From the NCBI RefSeq assembly GCF_030577135.1, contig NZ_JAUIRR010000003.1:248888-312887 (forward strand): 64,000 bases of DNA, read 5' to 3'. The translations under genes and the position numbers were made by a program. Below, piece after piece: positions 17,132 to 27,690 of this stretch; positions within the stretch are counted from its first letter, which is position 1; every line of letters starts with the position of its first letter. Source of the DNA: Sulfurimonas sp. hsl 1-7 (GTDB taxonomy: Bacteria; Campylobacterota; Campylobacteria; Campylobacterales; Sulfurimonadaceae). The notes beneath the pieces are model-generated. The model was given only the letters and a program-made list of their open reading frames with translations. It searched no databases and was not told the origin of the DNA.

Positions 17132-17683
17132 TTACTCCATACCTCTTTTTAAAAGTTCTTCTTTGTAAAGTTTTTCATATAAAATCTCAAACTCATCAGT
17201 CCCAGGGATAAACTTACGTTTATACGAACGGATCTTATCCATTACAGCATCTTGAATCTCTGAAGTATCTGCGATAAACGACGTAATTGAGTTATAAATT
17301 ATATTTTTGATACGATTTTCAGATACATCGAAGTGAATCAGATCCTCTTCGTACAGTTCGTCTAAAATCTTATGTGAGATATCTGAAAATCTTTCATCAT
17401 AATCTAAAATAACGTCAAACTGAGGAGCAAGTTTTTTCTTGATCATAAAGAAAAGTTGACGCTCATCAGCTAACATGAACTCGATCTCTTCCTCGTTAGC
17501 ATCAATCATCTCATTTACTTTTTCTTCAAGCGCCATCTCTTGTTTAACATTTGTTTCAAACACTTTTTGAGCTTCGTTTGCTACAGCTTCAAGCCCTTTA
17601 GTCATAGTCACAACACCACTTCTATTTAGATCAATTGCTATTTTATTCGATATATGGGGGATAGTTTTTAGTGATATTTTCAT
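17132..17683 (-). CDS. DUF507 family protein
   Basis: 183 residues, soluble, mostly alpha-helical and acidic. It has the DUF507 layout of two related halves (starting MKISLKTIPHISNKIAIDL; ending EILYEKLYKEELLKRGME). The family is common in Campylobacterota and Aquificota and has no assigned function. It is 3 bp upstream of carA and 61 bp downstream of the MotE-like gene on the same strand. Confidence 0.75.
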   Translation of the reverse strand: MKISLKTIPHISNKIAIDLNRSGVVTMTKGLEAVANEAQKVFETNVKQEMALEEKVNEMIDANEEEIEFMLADERQLFFMIKKKLAPQFDVILDYDERFSDISHKILDELYEEDLIHFDVSENRIKNIIYNSITSFIADTSEIQDAVMDKIRSYKRKFIPGTDEFEILYEKLYKEELLKRGME

Positions 17684-17744
17684 ATGAATGACCTACTTCT
17701 TTAATAAATTTAGCAATTTTACAATAAGTTAGGTAAAAATTTGA

Positions 17745-18254
17745 TTATTCGGCTAAAAGTTGTGTTAATTCCGAAGCTTTTTTTGCTTCCATTTTACTAA
17801 GTATTTTTCCAAGAATTTGAGGTTTTAAAGATTGCAAGATTTTTACAGCTTCACCCTTTTGCATATCTCCCAAAATATTGGCTGCAGCAGCGGGTTTCAT
17901 TTTTGCAAATGTTTGTGAAACTTTTCCGAGTTTTATCGATTTTAATTCAGCTAATGCTTTTTCATTACGGTCGAGCATTGTTTTAATACTCTTTTCTCTT
18001 TTTTTAATCTCATCAAGTCTATTATTAACTTCCTCTTCTTGTTGATTCAGTTTTGTTTCTTTCTCTTTTAATAATGCTTCTGTTGCAGTTTTGAGAGATT
18101 GTAATGCTTGTTTTTGTTCATCTATACGTTCAAGTTCAACAAGGAGTTCACTCTTTCTTTGTTTAAATATCTCTGTACATTCAAAAAGTCTGTCACTTGT
18201 TTCTAGTCCAAAAATAAATGTATAACAGATCGATAAAACTAATAAAAATCTCAC
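17745..18254 (-). CDS. MotE-like flagellar chaperone (PDP/MgtE-N-like)
   Basis: 169 residues: a secretion signal or anchor (about 1-16), a long coiled coil (about 30-115), and a C-terminal helical domain (FAKMKPAAAANILGDMQKGE, then LKPQILGKILSKMEAKKASEL) resembling MgtE-N and MotE proteins, periplasmic chaperones that help assemble the flagellar stator. The start is GTG, overlapping the fliJ TAG by one base (TAGTG). Coupling to a FliJ-like gene supports a motility role. Confidence 0.7.
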   Translation of the reverse strand: MRFLLVLSICYTFIFGLETSDRLFECTEIFKQRKSELLVELERIDEQKQALQSLKTATEALLKEKETKLNQQEEEVNNRLDEIKKREKSIKTMLDRNEKALAELKSIKLGKVSQTFAKMKPAAAANILGDMQKGEAVKILQSLKPQILGKILSKMEAKKASELTQLLAE

Positions 18255-18679
18255 TATGCTGACCTTTCTCTCTTCGTAAATGTCATGAGCGCCACCTCAT
18301 CTAACTCTTTGGCTTCTTTAATTTTCTCTTTTTTCTTGATCGCCTCTATCTCTTGAAGCTCCAGATATTGATACTTTTCATATTCTATCATATCACGTTT
18401 AAGTTGCTCTTTTGCTTCGGCTACTTCATGTGTAGCATATGCAACCCACTCTTCATTATGATGAATTACAGAACGACCGGAATCTAAAAGTGCTCTGTTT
18501 GAAAGAAAGTCGGCAATTATTCCATGTTGAGGGGGTTGAATCTCGTTGAGTGCGTTTAAAGAGTTTTGTAATGCTTCTTTGGCATTTTGAAGTGCGGCAT
18601 TTTTTGCTTGGAGAACACGTTCACTCTTTTGCATAATGTTTTTTTTCACATTGACTAAAGAGCTGTATCGTGTCCGCAT
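18254..18679 (-). CDS. fliJ: FliJ-like flagellar export protein
   Basis: 141 residues, almost wholly alpha-helical coiled coil with many Lys, Glu and Gln, no signal peptide. The N-terminus (RYSSLVNVKKNIMQKSER) fits the FliJ family, which helps deliver export substrates to the FlhA gate of the flagellar secretion apparatus. FliJ sequences diverge, so the call leans on size, helical pattern and coupling to the MotE-like gene. It begins 10 bp after the purA stop. Confidence 0.6.
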   Translation of the reverse strand: MRTRYSSLVNVKKNIMQKSERVLQAKNAALQNAKEALQNSLNALNEIQPPQHGIIADFLSNRALLDSGRSVIHHNEEWVAYATHEVAEAKEQLKRDMIEYEKYQYLELQEIEAIKKKEKIKEAKELDEVALMTFTKRERSA

Positions 18680-18689
18680 CGCAAATTCC

Positions 18690-19940
18690 TTATAAGATTA
18701 TTGTATCGTCTCTTTCCGGTGATGTTGATATTATACCAACTTTTGTTTTTGCTACCTCTTCGATAACTTTTACATATTCTTGTGCAGAAGCCGGAAGATC
18801 TTCAAACTTTCTAACACCTACAGAGTTTGTCCACCCTTTAAATGTTTTGTAGATAGGTGTAACGTTTTCTAGATCAACAGGTACATAGTCAATCTCTTTA
18901 CCATTGTATTCGTATGCTACACACACTTTTACTTCATCGAAACCGTCAAGAACGTCAAGTTTCATAAGTGCAAGTTCATCACAACCGTTTAAACGTGAAG
19001 CGTATCTAGTTGCAACTGCATCGAACCAACCACAACGTCTTGCACGACCTGTAGTTGTTCCGAACTCATGCCCTTGTTTACCAAGTCTAGCACCGTCTTC
19101 ACCTAAGTCTTCAGACGGGAACGGTCCGTTTCCTACACGTGTACAGTATGCTTTTACGATTCCTGTAACTTTACCGATATCTTTAGGGTTGATCCCTAAA
19201 CCTGTACAAGCACCTGCACTTACAGTTGAACTTGAAGTTACGTATGGGTATGTACCGTGATCGATATCAAGCATAGTACCTTGAGCACCCTCTAAAAGAA
19301 CTTTTTGATTATCTTCATCAAGCGCTTTCCATAACATCTGCGTTGTGTCTGTAATATACGGAGCAAGGTTCGCTTTAAAACCGTTTAGTTCAGCTAAAAG
19401 TTCCTCACGTGCCGGAGCATGAATATCCATAACATCAAAGATAGGTTTGTTTTGTGCAAAATAGTCTAAAATTTTTGTACATAATGCTTCAGGATCTAAA
19501 AGTTCACCTACACGGTGACCGATACGGTTGATCTTGTCAGAGTAAGACGGCCCGATCCCTTTTCCTGTAGTACCGATAGCTTTATCACCTTTAAGACGCT
19601 CTTTTGCTTGGTCGATTAAAGCATGGTAAGAAAGGTTTAAATGCGCTTTATCAGAGATAAAAAGACGTCCCTCTAAGTTTTCAAACTGTTCCATCTCTTT
19701 GATGATAGACTCAGGTGAAAGTACTACACCGTTTCCAACTACATTGATAGCTTTAGGGTTAAGTACACCAGACGGGATAAGGTGAAGTGCATATTTTACA
19801 CCGTCAACCCAGATAGTATGACCTGCATTGTGACCACCTTGGCTTCTACAAACCATATCGTATTCAAGAGCAAGTTTATCAACTATTTTCCCTTTACCTT
19901 CATCTCCCCATTGTATTCCTACAATTACATCAGCTTTCAT
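18690..19940 (-). CDS. purA: Adenylosuccinate synthetase
   Basis: 416 residues. It joins IMP and aspartate with GTP to make adenylosuccinate, the first committed step to AMP. Motifs: P-loop [18 protein letters not shown] (residues 5-22), [42 protein letters not shown], and [11 protein letters not shown]. It overlaps the end of hisZ by one base. Confidence 0.98.
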   Translation of the reverse strand: MKADVIVGIQWGDEGKGKIVDKLALEYDMVCRSQGGHNAGHTIWVDGVKYALHLIPSGVLNPKAINVVGNGVVLSPESIIKEMEQFENLEGRLFISDKAHLNLSYHALIDQAKERLKGDKAIGTTGKGIGPSYSDKINRIGHRVGELLDPEALCTKILDYFAQNKPIFDVMDIHAPAREELLAELNGFKANLAPYITDTTQMLWKALDEDNQKVLLEGAQGTMLDIDHGTYPYVTSSSTVSAGACTGLGINPKDIGKVTGIVKAYCTRVGNGPFPSEDLGEDGARLGKQGHEFGTTTGRARRCGWFDAVATRYASRLNGCDELALMKLDVLDGFDEVKVCVAYEYNGKEIDYVPVDLENVTPIYKTFKGWTNSVGVRKFEDLPASAQEYVKVIEEVAKTKVGIISTSPERDDTIIL

Positions 19941-20794
19941 TATTTCCCTTTACTTAATTCTTCACAAATTGTATCTGTATAGATTGCAAAACCTACAGAA
20001 GTCAGATCTTCATTTTTATATCTTCCACCACGAGCATACACTTCGTTATTTACGATTGCTCTAAAAAACAGCTCATCATAATAAAGCATTTTTGCGTAAT
20101 ACATAGGTGCTAGCACTGTATGTGTATATTGCATATCTTTACAAAGTGCTTTCATCTTTTCAAGTTCCACTTTAATTGGCTCAGGAACGATTTCAATCAC
20201 TTCATCAATCTGCTCTACATGTTGTAAATATACTAGTTTATTTAACCACTCAATACCAAGCGATAAAAACTTATCAATATTGATATGTCTAAAATCATCG
20301 ATCGATAATTCGTCAAACATCCCATTGATTATTTTGGCAATTTTCATATTTGAGATCTGTACAAGCGGTTTTACTTCTAACTTTTCAAAAATCTCAGTTG
20401 CGATATTGAGGACCGAAGCAAGATTTCTCTCACCCATATACTCAACACCCACTTGATATTGCTCAGTAGTCGGGTATGTAAAAACCGGTTGAATATAAAA
20501 CCACTTCTTTTGAGTTGTGTTAGAGCCGAGTCTTTTCTCAATAATACGTACAACATCAATAGTTGAATCGGCACGAAGAGAAAGCGCATTATTCTTCTCA
20601 TCATTAAGACGAATTAACTCTCTTTCATCCGCGATCGATTGATGTTGATGATATGAAAAAACAGGTGTAACTATCTCTTCATACTCTTTTGCATCTAAAA
20701 CGTCACTCGCTACTTTCTCGATGTGACGTTTTATTTTTGCAGATTGACCAAAATAAAGTTTCGAACCGTTTGGTATTTCGTGTTCTAAAATCAT
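19940..20794 (-). CDS. hisZ: HisZ-like ATP phosphoribosyltransferase regulatory subunit
   Basis: 284 residues resembling the class II histidyl-tRNA synthetase catalytic core ([57 protein letters not shown]) but without a C-terminal anticodon-binding domain. That is the pattern of HisZ, which has no synthetase activity and instead activates the short form of HisG in histidine synthesis. It is coupled by one-base overlaps to purA (downstream) and the aminotransferase (upstream). hisG is not in the window. A true but truncated HisRS is less likely because the arginine motif is altered. Confidence 0.8.
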   Translation of the reverse strand: MILEHEIPNGSKLYFGQSAKIKRHIEKVASDVLDAKEYEEIVTPVFSYHQHQSIADERELIRLNDEKNNALSLRADSTIDVVRIIEKRLGSNTTQKKWFYIQPVFTYPTTEQYQVGVEYMGERNLASVLNIATEIFEKLEVKPLVQISNMKIAKIINGMFDELSIDDFRHINIDKFLSLGIEWLNKLVYLQHVEQIDEVIEIVPEPIKVELEKMKALCKDMQYTHTVLAPMYYAKMLYYDELFFRAIVNNEVYARGGRYKNEDLTSVGFAIYTDTICEELSKGK

Positions 20795-21906
20795 TACTTA
20801 CCTAGCTTAAATGTTACTTCGTTGAAAATTTTATTTGCCGTTCCATCGTATTTACGACGACCTAGTTTGTCAAGTGCAAGTTCTACTGCATTAACAACCC
20901 AGCTCATCTCGTAATCATTAATAAGCCCCATTTGGTTAATTCTAAAAATTTTACCTTTTAAATGATCCTGTCCGCCTGCAACGTTCACTTTATAATCATT
21001 TTTTAGGATATTTCTAATCTCATTAGCATTTTCATCATCTATAGTTGTCATAGACATTGCAGGTACTTTTGGATATATGTGTAAACCTAATGCTTGAAGT
21101 GCAGATTTTACAGCCTCTGCACGTACAGCTGTTCTTTCATATAATGTTTCAATGCCACCGTCAGCCTCAATAGTCTCTAAAACTTCAAGTAAACCTATAG
21201 TAAGTGTAGTAGCTGCAGTATAAGCAGTTGTATTTTGCTTTTGCTTTTTAATCTCACTTGCTAAATTCAGGTAATATCCACGTCCCGCACCGATTTTCTC
21301 GATTGCACCGTTTGAAAGACCTAAAATAGAAAGTCCCGGAGGAAGCATTAATGCTTTTTGGCTTCCCGCTAAAAGTGCATCAATATTCGTTACATCAATT
21401 TTCTCAACACCAACAGCAGTAATACCGTCAGCAATAATCATGATGTTTGGATTGATGGCTTTTACAGCAGCTGCCAACTCTTCAACAGGATGACGAAGTC
21501 CACCCGCAGATTCACTTATCTGTACGGCAATAGCATCGATATCTGAATTTTGCTTTACAGCTTCAACAACTGCATCAACACTTACAGGTGTATCCCACTC
21601 ATTTACGATTTCAACTTGTTTAAGCCCGTGAGCTACGGCAATTTTTCCAAAACGCTCACCAAACTTTCCAGAGTTTACATTGAGTAAAGTGTTATGGCAC
21701 AGATTGATAACTGCAGCTTCCATAGCACCCGTTCCACTCGATGAAAGCATAATAACTTCATCAGTATTAAATAGGTTAAAAAGATGTTTACGAGTTTTTT
21801 CAAAAATTGCTTCAAACTCAGGTGTACGGTGATGGATTGTCTCCTCAGCCATCGCATTTCTAACATTTTGTGGTACTGGAGTCGGTCCAGGTGTAAAAAG
21901 TAACAT
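20794..21906 (-). CDS. Class V PLP-dependent aminotransferase (alanine-glyoxylate type)
   Basis: 370 residues, cytoplasmic, fold-type I PLP enzyme. It begins with the family signature LLFTPGPTPVPQNVRNAM. SSSGTGAMEAAVINLC lies near the cofactor-binding region, ADGITAVGV holds the PLP-binding aspartate, and AGSQKALMLPPG contains the Schiff-base lysine. Homologues are annotated as alanine-glyoxylate or serine-pyruvate aminotransferase; substrate cannot be told from sequence. It leads the operon running through hisZ, purA, fliJ and motE. Confidence 0.85.
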   Translation of the reverse strand: MLLFTPGPTPVPQNVRNAMAEETIHHRTPEFEAIFEKTRKHLFNLFNTDEVIMLSSSGTGAMEAAVINLCHNTLLNVNSGKFGERFGKIAVAHGLKQVEIVNEWDTPVSVDAVVEAVKQNSDIDAIAVQISESAGGLRHPVEELAAAVKAINPNIMIIADGITAVGVEKIDVTNIDALLAGSQKALMLPPGLSILGLSNGAIEKIGAGRGYYLNLASEIKKQKQNTTAYTAATTLTIGLLEVLETIEADGGIETLYERTAVRAEAVKSALQALGLHIYPKVPAMSMTTIDDENANEIRNILKNDYKVNVAGGQDHLKGKIFRINQMGLINDYEMSWVVNAVELALDKLGRRKYDGTANKIFNEVTFKLGK

Positions 21907-21970
21907 ATATTTTCCTACATTTTAGTGTTTACAAATAAAACCTCGAATTATATCCAAATAAGTTTAAAAT

Positions 21971-21976
21971 TATAAT
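21971..21976 (+). promoter_or_regulatory. -10 box for uppP
   Basis: TATAAT in an A/T-rich run, 43 nt before the uppP ATG at 22020. No strong -35. Confidence 0.5.
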
Positions 21977-22019
21977 TAGAAAAAAGTTTTTGTATCTTTC
22001 CTATGATAGAATTACGCCT

Positions 22020-22787
22020 ATGGATATATTTCAATCAATAATAATGGGCATAATAGAGGGGTTTACGGAGTTTTTACCGATCTCTTCAACAGGGCATCTT
22101 ATAGTTGCAAGTGATCTGCTTGGAATCGATCAAACAAATGTTACTAAAGCATATGAAGTGATCATCCAATTTGCTGCAATTCTCGCAGTAGTTTTAAACT
22201 ACAAAGAGAAGTTCACAATCAAAAAAATCGACCTGTGGACAAAAGTATTTTTAGCATTTATTCCTATCGGAGCTGTAGGTTTTCTTTTCTCCCATCAAAT
22301 CAAAGAACTTTTTAGTGTAAATGTCGTAGCAACGATGTTTATTATCGGGGGAATTATCTTCTTAATCGTAGAAAAATTTTACATACCTCAGGAGCAGCAC
22401 CTTATCGACGACGTCGAAAAAGTCTCACTGAAAAAAGCGATGATTATTGGTATTGCTCAGGTATTTGCACTTATTCCCGGAACTAGCCGTGCGGGTTCCA
22501 CAATCATCGGTGCTTTACTTGTAGGTCTTAGCCGTAAAGCCTCTGCAGAGTTTAGTTTTTTACTTGCATTTCCTGTAATGAGTGCCGTTACTGCATACGA
22601 TCTGCTCAAACACTATCATGAGTTTTCATCGGCAAACTTGGAAGTTTTAGCTGTCGGATTTGTAGTTTCTTTTTTTGTAGCTTATCTTACAATCAAACTT
22701 TTTTTAAAATTTTTAGAGCGTTTTACCTTCGTAGCATTTGGAGTTTATAGAATCATTTTTGGAGTGATTTTACTACTTTGGAACTAA
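22020..22787 (+). CDS. uppP: Undecaprenyl-diphosphatase UppP/BacA
   Basis: 255 residues with about seven to eight membrane helices. It recycles undecaprenyl diphosphate for cell-wall synthesis. Both family signatures are clear: [20 protein letters not shown] near the N-terminus and [20 protein letters not shown] in the second half. An upstream in-frame TTG at 21990 would add ten residues, but [18 protein letters not shown] is the normal family start and the ATG at 22020 is chosen. There is no strong ribosome binding site. Confidence 0.95.
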   Translation: MDIFQSIIMGIIEGFTEFLPISSTGHLIVASDLLGIDQTNVTKAYEVIIQFAAILAVVLNYKEKFTIKKIDLWTKVFLAFIPIGAVGFLFSHQIKELFSVNVVATMFIIGGIIFLIVEKFYIPQEQHLIDDVEKVSLKKAMIIGIAQVFALIPGTSRAGSTIIGALLVGLSRKASAEFSFLLAFPVMSAVTAYDLLKHYHEFSSANLEVLAVGFVVSFFVAYLTIKLFLKFLERFTFVAFGVYRIIFGVILLLWN

Positions 22788-22822
22788 TTTTGCTGATTCT
22801 CTAACATACATAGGAGGATCTT

Positions 22823-22915
22823 ATGCAAAGACTTAAAAAATGTAACGCTCGTTTACATTCATTATTAGAAAAAATAGAAAAATCTTTTCAAAAAGTAGGT
22901 TGCAGATTTTTATAA
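22823..22915 (+). CDS. 30-aa basic ORF with two cysteines
   Basis: A 31-codon ORF with an excellent ribosome binding site (AGGAGG, 5 nt, ATG). The product begins MQRLKKCNARLHSLLEKIEK and ends SFQKVGCRFL: basic, amphipathic, one probable helix, cysteines at residues 7 and 27. It follows uppP by 35 bp on the same strand and its last 6 bases overlap the convergent rdgB. I do not recognise it; the ribosome binding site is the main support. Confidence 0.5.
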   Translation: MQRLKKCNARLHSLLEKIEKSFQKVGCRFL

Positions 22916-23497
22916 ATTTTGCAACACTACCCTTGCTAATTTCAACGCTTTAGAACGATGCGACAACTCTTTTTTTATATTATCATCTAACTGACCTAAA
23001 GTTTTGTCAAACCCCTCAGGTATAAACATAGGATCATATCCAAAACCGCCGTCACCGATAGCTTCAGTTATTGCAGTTCCGTACATCCATCCGTGTACTG
23101 TTTTTTCTTTGTTTTTTGTCACAATTGCGATCGCAGCCGTATAGTGTGCAGGTGATGATGTTACACCTTTTGCTTTAATATCTTCGATCAGTTTATACAA
23201 ATTATCTTTGTCGTTTGCATCTTCGCCTGCATATCTTGCACTGTAGATACCCGGTGCCCCGTCAAGTACGTCTACGCTAATGCCGCTGTCATCTGCTATC
23301 ACCACTACATCTTCGTCACCCAGAGCTTCATATACCGCTCTTGCTTTGATCAATGCATTATCTTTAAAAGTATCTGCATCTTCAATGATCTCAAACGCTT
23401 CTATTAGATCTGTATAAGGAACAACCTCAAACTCTTTACATAACTCTTTTATCTCTCTGACTTTACCCTTGTTGGATGTTGCTAGTACTAGTTTCAA
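22910..23497 (-). CDS. rdgB: XTP/dITP diphosphatase (RdgB/HAM1)
   Basis: 195 residues. It hydrolyses non-canonical purine triphosphates (dITP, XTP) and so keeps hypoxanthine and xanthine out of DNA. Motifs: ATSNKGKVREIKELC at the N-terminus, IADDSGISVDVLDGAPGIYSARYAGE, GGFGYDPMFIPEG and SHRSKAL near the end. Full family length. Confidence 0.96.
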   Translation of the reverse strand: MKLVLATSNKGKVREIKELCKEFEVVPYTDLIEAFEIIEDADTFKDNALIKARAVYEALGDEDVVVIADDSGISVDVLDGAPGIYSARYAGEDANDKDNLYKLIEDIKAKGVTSSPAHYTAAIAIVTKNKEKTVHGWMYGTAITEAIGDGGFGYDPMFIPEGFDKTLGQLDDNIKKELSHRSKALKLARVVLQNL

Positions 23498-23540
23498 AAC
23501 TTTTCCTTATATTTATAAATAACTAATATAATTTCGGAAT

Positions 23541-23546
23541 TATACT
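23541..23546 (+). promoter_or_regulatory. -10 box for the MFS gene
   Basis: TATACT, 17 nt before the ATG at 23563, in the 65-bp gap between divergent rdgB and the MFS gene. It implies a very short leader. Confidence 0.4.
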
Positions 23547-23562
23547 ATAAAGAGGATTGATT

Positions 23563-24888
23563 ATGTTTAAAAAGGTTTTACCCCTTTCGTCGATTTTATT
23601 CCTTAGATTTTTAGGATTATTTCTAGTACTTCCCGTACTTTCTGTTTATGCACTCGACCTAGAAGGTGCTACTCCGTTTTTAGTGGGTGTTATCGTTGGG
23701 GGATACGCTTTAACACAAGCTATTTTCCAAGTACCGTTTGGTTCTATGAGTGATAAGATCGGAAGAAAACCGACTATCCTTTTTGGTCTGCTTATCTTTT
23801 TAATCGGTTCACTTATTTGTGCATATTCTGATGATATCTATATGTTGATGCTAGGGCGTTTTTTACAGGGTGCAGGTGCTATCGGTGCTGTTGTTACTGC
23901 TATGATTGCAGACCTTGTTGAAGAGAAAACTCGTGGCCATGCGATGGCTATCATGGGTGGATTCATCGCAATGAGTTTTGCCGCTGCTATGGCACTTGGA
24001 CCTGTTTTGGCATCAAGTTTCGGAATCGATACAATCTTCTTAATCACTGCTATTTTAGCGGTTATCTCTATTGTTATCCTTTTTACAAAGGTACCGACAC
24101 CGCCGAAGATCAAACATATCTACCATAAAGATGCAAAAACTGCAGATATTGTAAAAGATCCAAACCTTCTTGGTATGATCATTATCAATGCGATGCAAAA
24201 AGGTTTAATGACTGCTGCGTTTGTTATTATCCCTGTATTTCTAACAAAACCTGAATACGGTTTTAACTGGGAGAAAAGTGAACTTTGGATGGTTTATGTT
24301 CCGGCTATGATTGCAGGTATTTTAGCAATGGGACCGGCTGCTGTTTTTGGTGAGAAAAGAAATATTCCTAAACAGATCTTTATGGTAAGCATTGTGCTTT
24401 TTACGGCTTCATTTTTAATGATGGGTCTAACAACTTCAAGCTCTGTATTTGTAGCAGCTGTTATTATGTTCTTTATAGCATTTAATATGATGGAACCGTT
24501 GGTTCAATCTATGATCTCTAAATTTGCAAAAGTACACCAAAAAGGTGCAGCACTTGGGATCTCAAATTCGGCTGCGTATTTTATGACTTTCCTTGGTGGT
24601 ACGTTTGCAGGACTTTATTTAGATGTAAGTTCTCGTGAGACTCTTGGGATGACTATCGGGGCTATCGGTCTGGTATGGTTTCTTTTTACTATGATTAAAA
24701 TGAAAAACCCTATCAAATACTCTCACCTTATTACACCTGAAAATGAAGTGAACTTTGATAAACTGGAAAGTTTGGAGAGTGAACATATTGCTGAGTGGTT
24801 TATAAATGAAACGGAAAAAGTTGTAGTTATAAAATATCATCAAGAGCAACTAAGCGAAGATGATCTAAAAGCAAAGATTGCTCTTTAG
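23563..24888 (+). CDS. Major facilitator superfamily transporter
   Basis: 441 residues, about twelve membrane helices, with a C-terminal cytoplasmic extension of about 50 residues. The MFS loop 2-3 signature is present (GSMSDKIGRKPTILFG), followed by LGRFLQGAGAIGAV. It resembles drug/metabolite efflux carriers, but the substrate cannot be assigned. The ATG at 23563 has AGAGG 7 nt upstream and is preferred to the TTG at 23557. A shared terminator separates it from the chemoreceptor gene. Confidence 0.88.
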   Translation: MFKKVLPLSSILFLRFLGLFLVLPVLSVYALDLEGATPFLVGVIVGGYALTQAIFQVPFGSMSDKIGRKPTILFGLLIFLIGSLICAYSDDIYMLMLGRFLQGAGAIGAVVTAMIADLVEEKTRGHAMAIMGGFIAMSFAAAMALGPVLASSFGIDTIFLITAILAVISIVILFTKVPTPPKIKHIYHKDAKTADIVKDPNLLGMIIINAMQKGLMTAAFVIIPVFLTKPEYGFNWEKSELWMVYVPAMIAGILAMGPAAVFGEKRNIPKQIFMVSIVLFTASFLMMGLTTSSSVFVAAVIMFFIAFNMMEPLVQSMISKFAKVHQKGAALGISNSAAYFMTFLGGTFAGLYLDVSSRETLGMTIGAIGLVWFLFTMIKMKNPIKYSHLITPENEVNFDKLESLESEHIAEWFINETEKVVVIKYHQEQLSEDDLKAKIAL

Positions 24889-24899
24889 CAGTATTTGCT

Positions 24900-24920
24900 A
24901 ACAGAGCATTTTGCTCTGTT
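24900..24920. terminator. Bidirectional terminator between the MFS and chemoreceptor genes
   Basis: 8-bp perfect stem (AACAGAGC / GCTCTGTT) with an ATTTT loop in the gap between two convergent genes. Both strands gain a short T-rich end. Confidence 0.65.
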
Positions 24921-27049
24921 TATCCTCTATGTAATCTATCTAGAAGTTTAAATAACTCAGATGAAGCACCCTCCATCTCTTCAAATAGCTTTTTAACTTT
25001 TTCATTATCTACATTTTTATCTTTAAGTAGGTTCATAACCTCTTTAATATTTTCGTGAATTGCACGGTGCGGTTGCTCTATCTGAATAAAGTTTTGATTT
25101 TTTCCAAATGTATTTTTTCCCTCATTACCATACCATTTTCCTAAATTACACATAGTGTGATCTGTTATAGAATCTGAAGGTTTACGTTGAAATATAGCGT
25201 CGTAGCCGTTATTTTTCACAATGATATGATCAAGTTTCATTGAACTAAGCAGCAGCTCTTGTTCAACAATATTGTTTTCATCTTTAATAGTATTTGCATT
25301 CTCTATCAGTTTTGCTAAGATATCTCTAAACTGATCAAGTTTCTCCTGAGATGAATCTGCATAGCCTTGAATCTTCTCACTGTTCTCTTCCATAGTTACG
25401 GAGTTTTGTTTAAGTATATTGATATTTACTTCAACTTCTGCCGTTGCTTTTTGAGTACGTTCTGCAAGTTTTCTAACCTCGTCGGCTACCACTGCAAAAC
25501 CACGTCCATGCTCACCTGCACGAGCTGCTTCAATTGCTGCATTTAATGCCAAGAGGTTTGTTTGGTCTGAAATATCTTTAATAAGAGCCGTTACAGCTGA
25601 AATCTCTTGAACATTAGTCGTCAACTGCTCAGACGATTCCCTTGTATGACCGATCATCTCTGTAATGTTCGCAATTGTATCTATAACTTCATCGGTTGTT
25701 GATGTCACATCGGCAATTACTTTCGAGTTGTCATTATTAAGAGCATTTACCTCTTTAATTGCACCAATATTGTTTTGTAAACTTGTTCGTAAATTATTTG
25801 AGTTATCTACAGAGCCTTTGATCATTTTATGGGCTAAATCAACATTGAGTTGACTTTTATCCATAATATCTATAACCTCTTGCGCTTTATTATCAGCTTC
25901 TTTTGCTTTCATTTGCGCTTCTTCTGCCAGTTTCTCAACTTTGTCAATAAAAGCATTAAAACTTTGACTTGCATGTCCAAGTTCATCATTGCTGTTTACC
26001 GGTAAGCGTTTTGAAAAATCAGCATCACCTTGTGCCAATTCACTCGCTACAACATCTAAATGCTTTATAGGGTCTGTCACAGATCTTTTAATCACCATTA
26101 TTAAAAAGAGTAAAATTAAAATATCAATAACTAAGATAATATATACTTGTCTCAGTAAAGAATCTTTAGACTGCGAAATCACCTTATTTACATTTGCCAC
26201 ATTGTCACCAATTAAAGCGTATGCGACTGTATTTCCGGAAAAATCCTGAATCGGTTTTGAGATTACAAAGTAATTTTCAGTAATTGTAAATGCTTTATCT
26301 CCCGTAAAATCAACATTCTCCAGATCCAAAAGGTATGCAGGGTCAATATTTTTCTCATTGACAGCGAGTGTGTAGTTTCCAACTTTTTTTGCATTTTTTA
26401 AAGAGCTTGCAATTGAAAGGTACTCATTTTTCATCACGATTGCTATATCGTAACCATAATTTTTCTTTGCAGATCGTACAATAGAATTTAACCCCTGCAT
26501 AAACTCTACAGAACCTAAATATTTTTCACCGTTTATAATTGGAGACAATCCACGTAGTACAAGCCCTGCTCGCCCTAATTCTATAGCTACAAGAGGCTCT
26601 TTTTTTGCTTTAACACTTTTTATAGTCTCTCTAAAACCACTTAAATCATCACCGTACTTTTCAGGTTTCCATGAACGTAAAAAACTATGTAAATTTGCAT
26701 CATGCACATGCACTTTAATGTTTTTGTACTTTGTATTTTTTTTAAACTCTTTAGAAAAATCTTCTAAACCTTGAATCGCTATTGTTCTATCATTATTTTC
26801 TAAAGCTTTAATAACACTGTAGTTCTGAGAAATATTAATAGCATTGGTAATTCCAATATCTTTCTTTGTATCAAGTGCCTCATCAAAAAGGGTTGTTAAT
26901 GCCTTTGATTCATTACTGTATACATCTTTTTCTAAGTCTGCCATAGAATAAAAAACATTCACAATGATAATTATTGTTCCGATAAACATAGAAAGAATAA
27001 GAGGGATATGTATTTTTTTGCTGATTGACCATGATTTTATATTTATCAT
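24920..27049 (-). CDS. Methyl-accepting chemotaxis protein with C-terminal CZB domain
   Basis: 709 residues. Membrane helices at about 14-34 and 297-317 flank a periplasmic Cache-like sensor domain of about 260 residues. A HAMP linker follows (about 318-372), then the methyl-accepting signalling domain with the conserved tip [21 protein letters not shown] and [10 protein letters not shown]. The last 110 residues form a CZB (chemoreceptor zinc-binding) domain with its His-Cys-His-His set: H in [10 protein letters not shown] in MCNLGKWYG, and both histidines in [12 protein letters not shown] domains bind zinc and have been linked to oxidant sensing. The periplasmic ligand is unknown. Confidence 0.9.
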   Translation of the reverse strand: MINIKSWSISKKIHIPLILSMFIGTIIIIVNVFYSMADLEKDVYSNESKALTTLFDEALDTKKDIGITNAINISQNYSVIKALENNDRTIAIQGLEDFSKEFKKNTKYKNIKVHVHDANLHSFLRSWKPEKYGDDLSGFRETIKSVKAKKEPLVAIELGRAGLVLRGLSPIINGEKYLGSVEFMQGLNSIVRSAKKNYGYDIAIVMKNEYLSIASSLKNAKKVGNYTLAVNEKNIDPAYLLDLENVDFTGDKAFTITENYFVISKPIQDFSGNTVAYALIGDNVANVNKVISQSKDSLLRQVYIILVIDILILLFLIMVIKRSVTDPIKHLDVVASELAQGDADFSKRLPVNSNDELGHASQSFNAFIDKVEKLAEEAQMKAKEADNKAQEVIDIMDKSQLNVDLAHKMIKGSVDNSNNLRTSLQNNIGAIKEVNALNNDNSKVIADVTSTTDEVIDTIANITEMIGHTRESSEQLTTNVQEISAVTALIKDISDQTNLLALNAAIEAARAGEHGRGFAVVADEVRKLAERTQKATAEVEVNINILKQNSVTMEENSEKIQGYADSSQEKLDQFRDILAKLIENANTIKDENNIVEQELLLSSMKLDHIIVKNNGYDAIFQRKPSDSITDHTMCNLGKWYGNEGKNTFGKNQNFIQIEQPHRAIHENIKEVMNLLKDKNVDNEKVKKLFEEMEGASSELFKLLDRLHRG

Positions 27050-27168
27050 AATTAAATCTCCTTAGACGTTGCGTTAGTTTAATATTAAAGGATACTACGA
27101 TTTTGTAAAATGAGAATAAAAAGTGGAAGAAAGCAGAGGAGTTTTCCCCTACTTTTGTAGTCTAAATA

Positions 27169-27690
27169 TTATTTTTTATTAGGTACTACGTACATATTGT
27201 AATAGCGACCCTCGAACTTAGGTGGTTTTTCCATAGTTGCAATATCTTCAACCATTGGCCACACTTGTTCAAGAACCTCTTTGGCAGCTTCTGGGTGAGC
27301 CATTTCACGACCTTTTAGAAATACTCTAAATTTTACGTGATACCCTTTTTCTAAAAATTCTCTAGCATGTTTTACTTTATATGCTACATCATTGTCGGCA
27401 ATTTTTACAGAAAGCTTGATCTCTTTAACAACGATTTTCACTTGGTTTTTACGTTGTTCCTTGAGTTTTTTCTCTTCTTGGTATTTGAATTTACCATAAT
27501 CCATAATCTTAGCAACCGGTGGTTTTGCTTGAGGAGCGATTAGAACTAAATCTAATCCTAACTCATTTGCTTTTTCCATTGCTTCATCTGTAGAGATTAT
27601 CCCTAAAGATTCTCCACCATCTAAGTTACATCTTACCTCAGGAACACGAATATCGTCGTTCATTATGACACGGTCTGTCTTTTTATTCAA
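27169..27690 (-). CDS. infC: Translation initiation factor IF-3
   Basis: 173 residues. It binds the 30S subunit and checks initiator tRNA and start codon. Landmarks: [66 protein letters not shown]. The start is TTG at 27690, overlapping the thrS stop (TTGA) with GAGGT 6 nt upstream. An internal ATG would begin at MNDDIR, but the longer form matches the length of Campylobacterota IF-3. A non-ATG start is a known IF-3 trait in E. coli, where it supports autoregulation. No rpmI or rplT follows. Confidence 0.95.
   Translation of the reverse strand: MNKKTDRVIMNDDIRVPEVRCNLDGGESLGIISTDEAMEKANELGLDLVLIAPQAKPPVAKIMDYGKFKYQEEKKLKEQRKNQVKIVVKEIKLSVKIADNDVAYKVKHAREFLEKGYHVKFRVFLKGREMAHPEAAKEVLEQVWPMVEDIATMEKPPKFEGRYYNMYVVPNKK

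Noticed and set aside
26955-26985. Fur-box-like AATGATAATTATTG within the chemoreceptor gene
   Set aside because: It lies inside coding sequence of an A/T-rich gene, not near a promoter.
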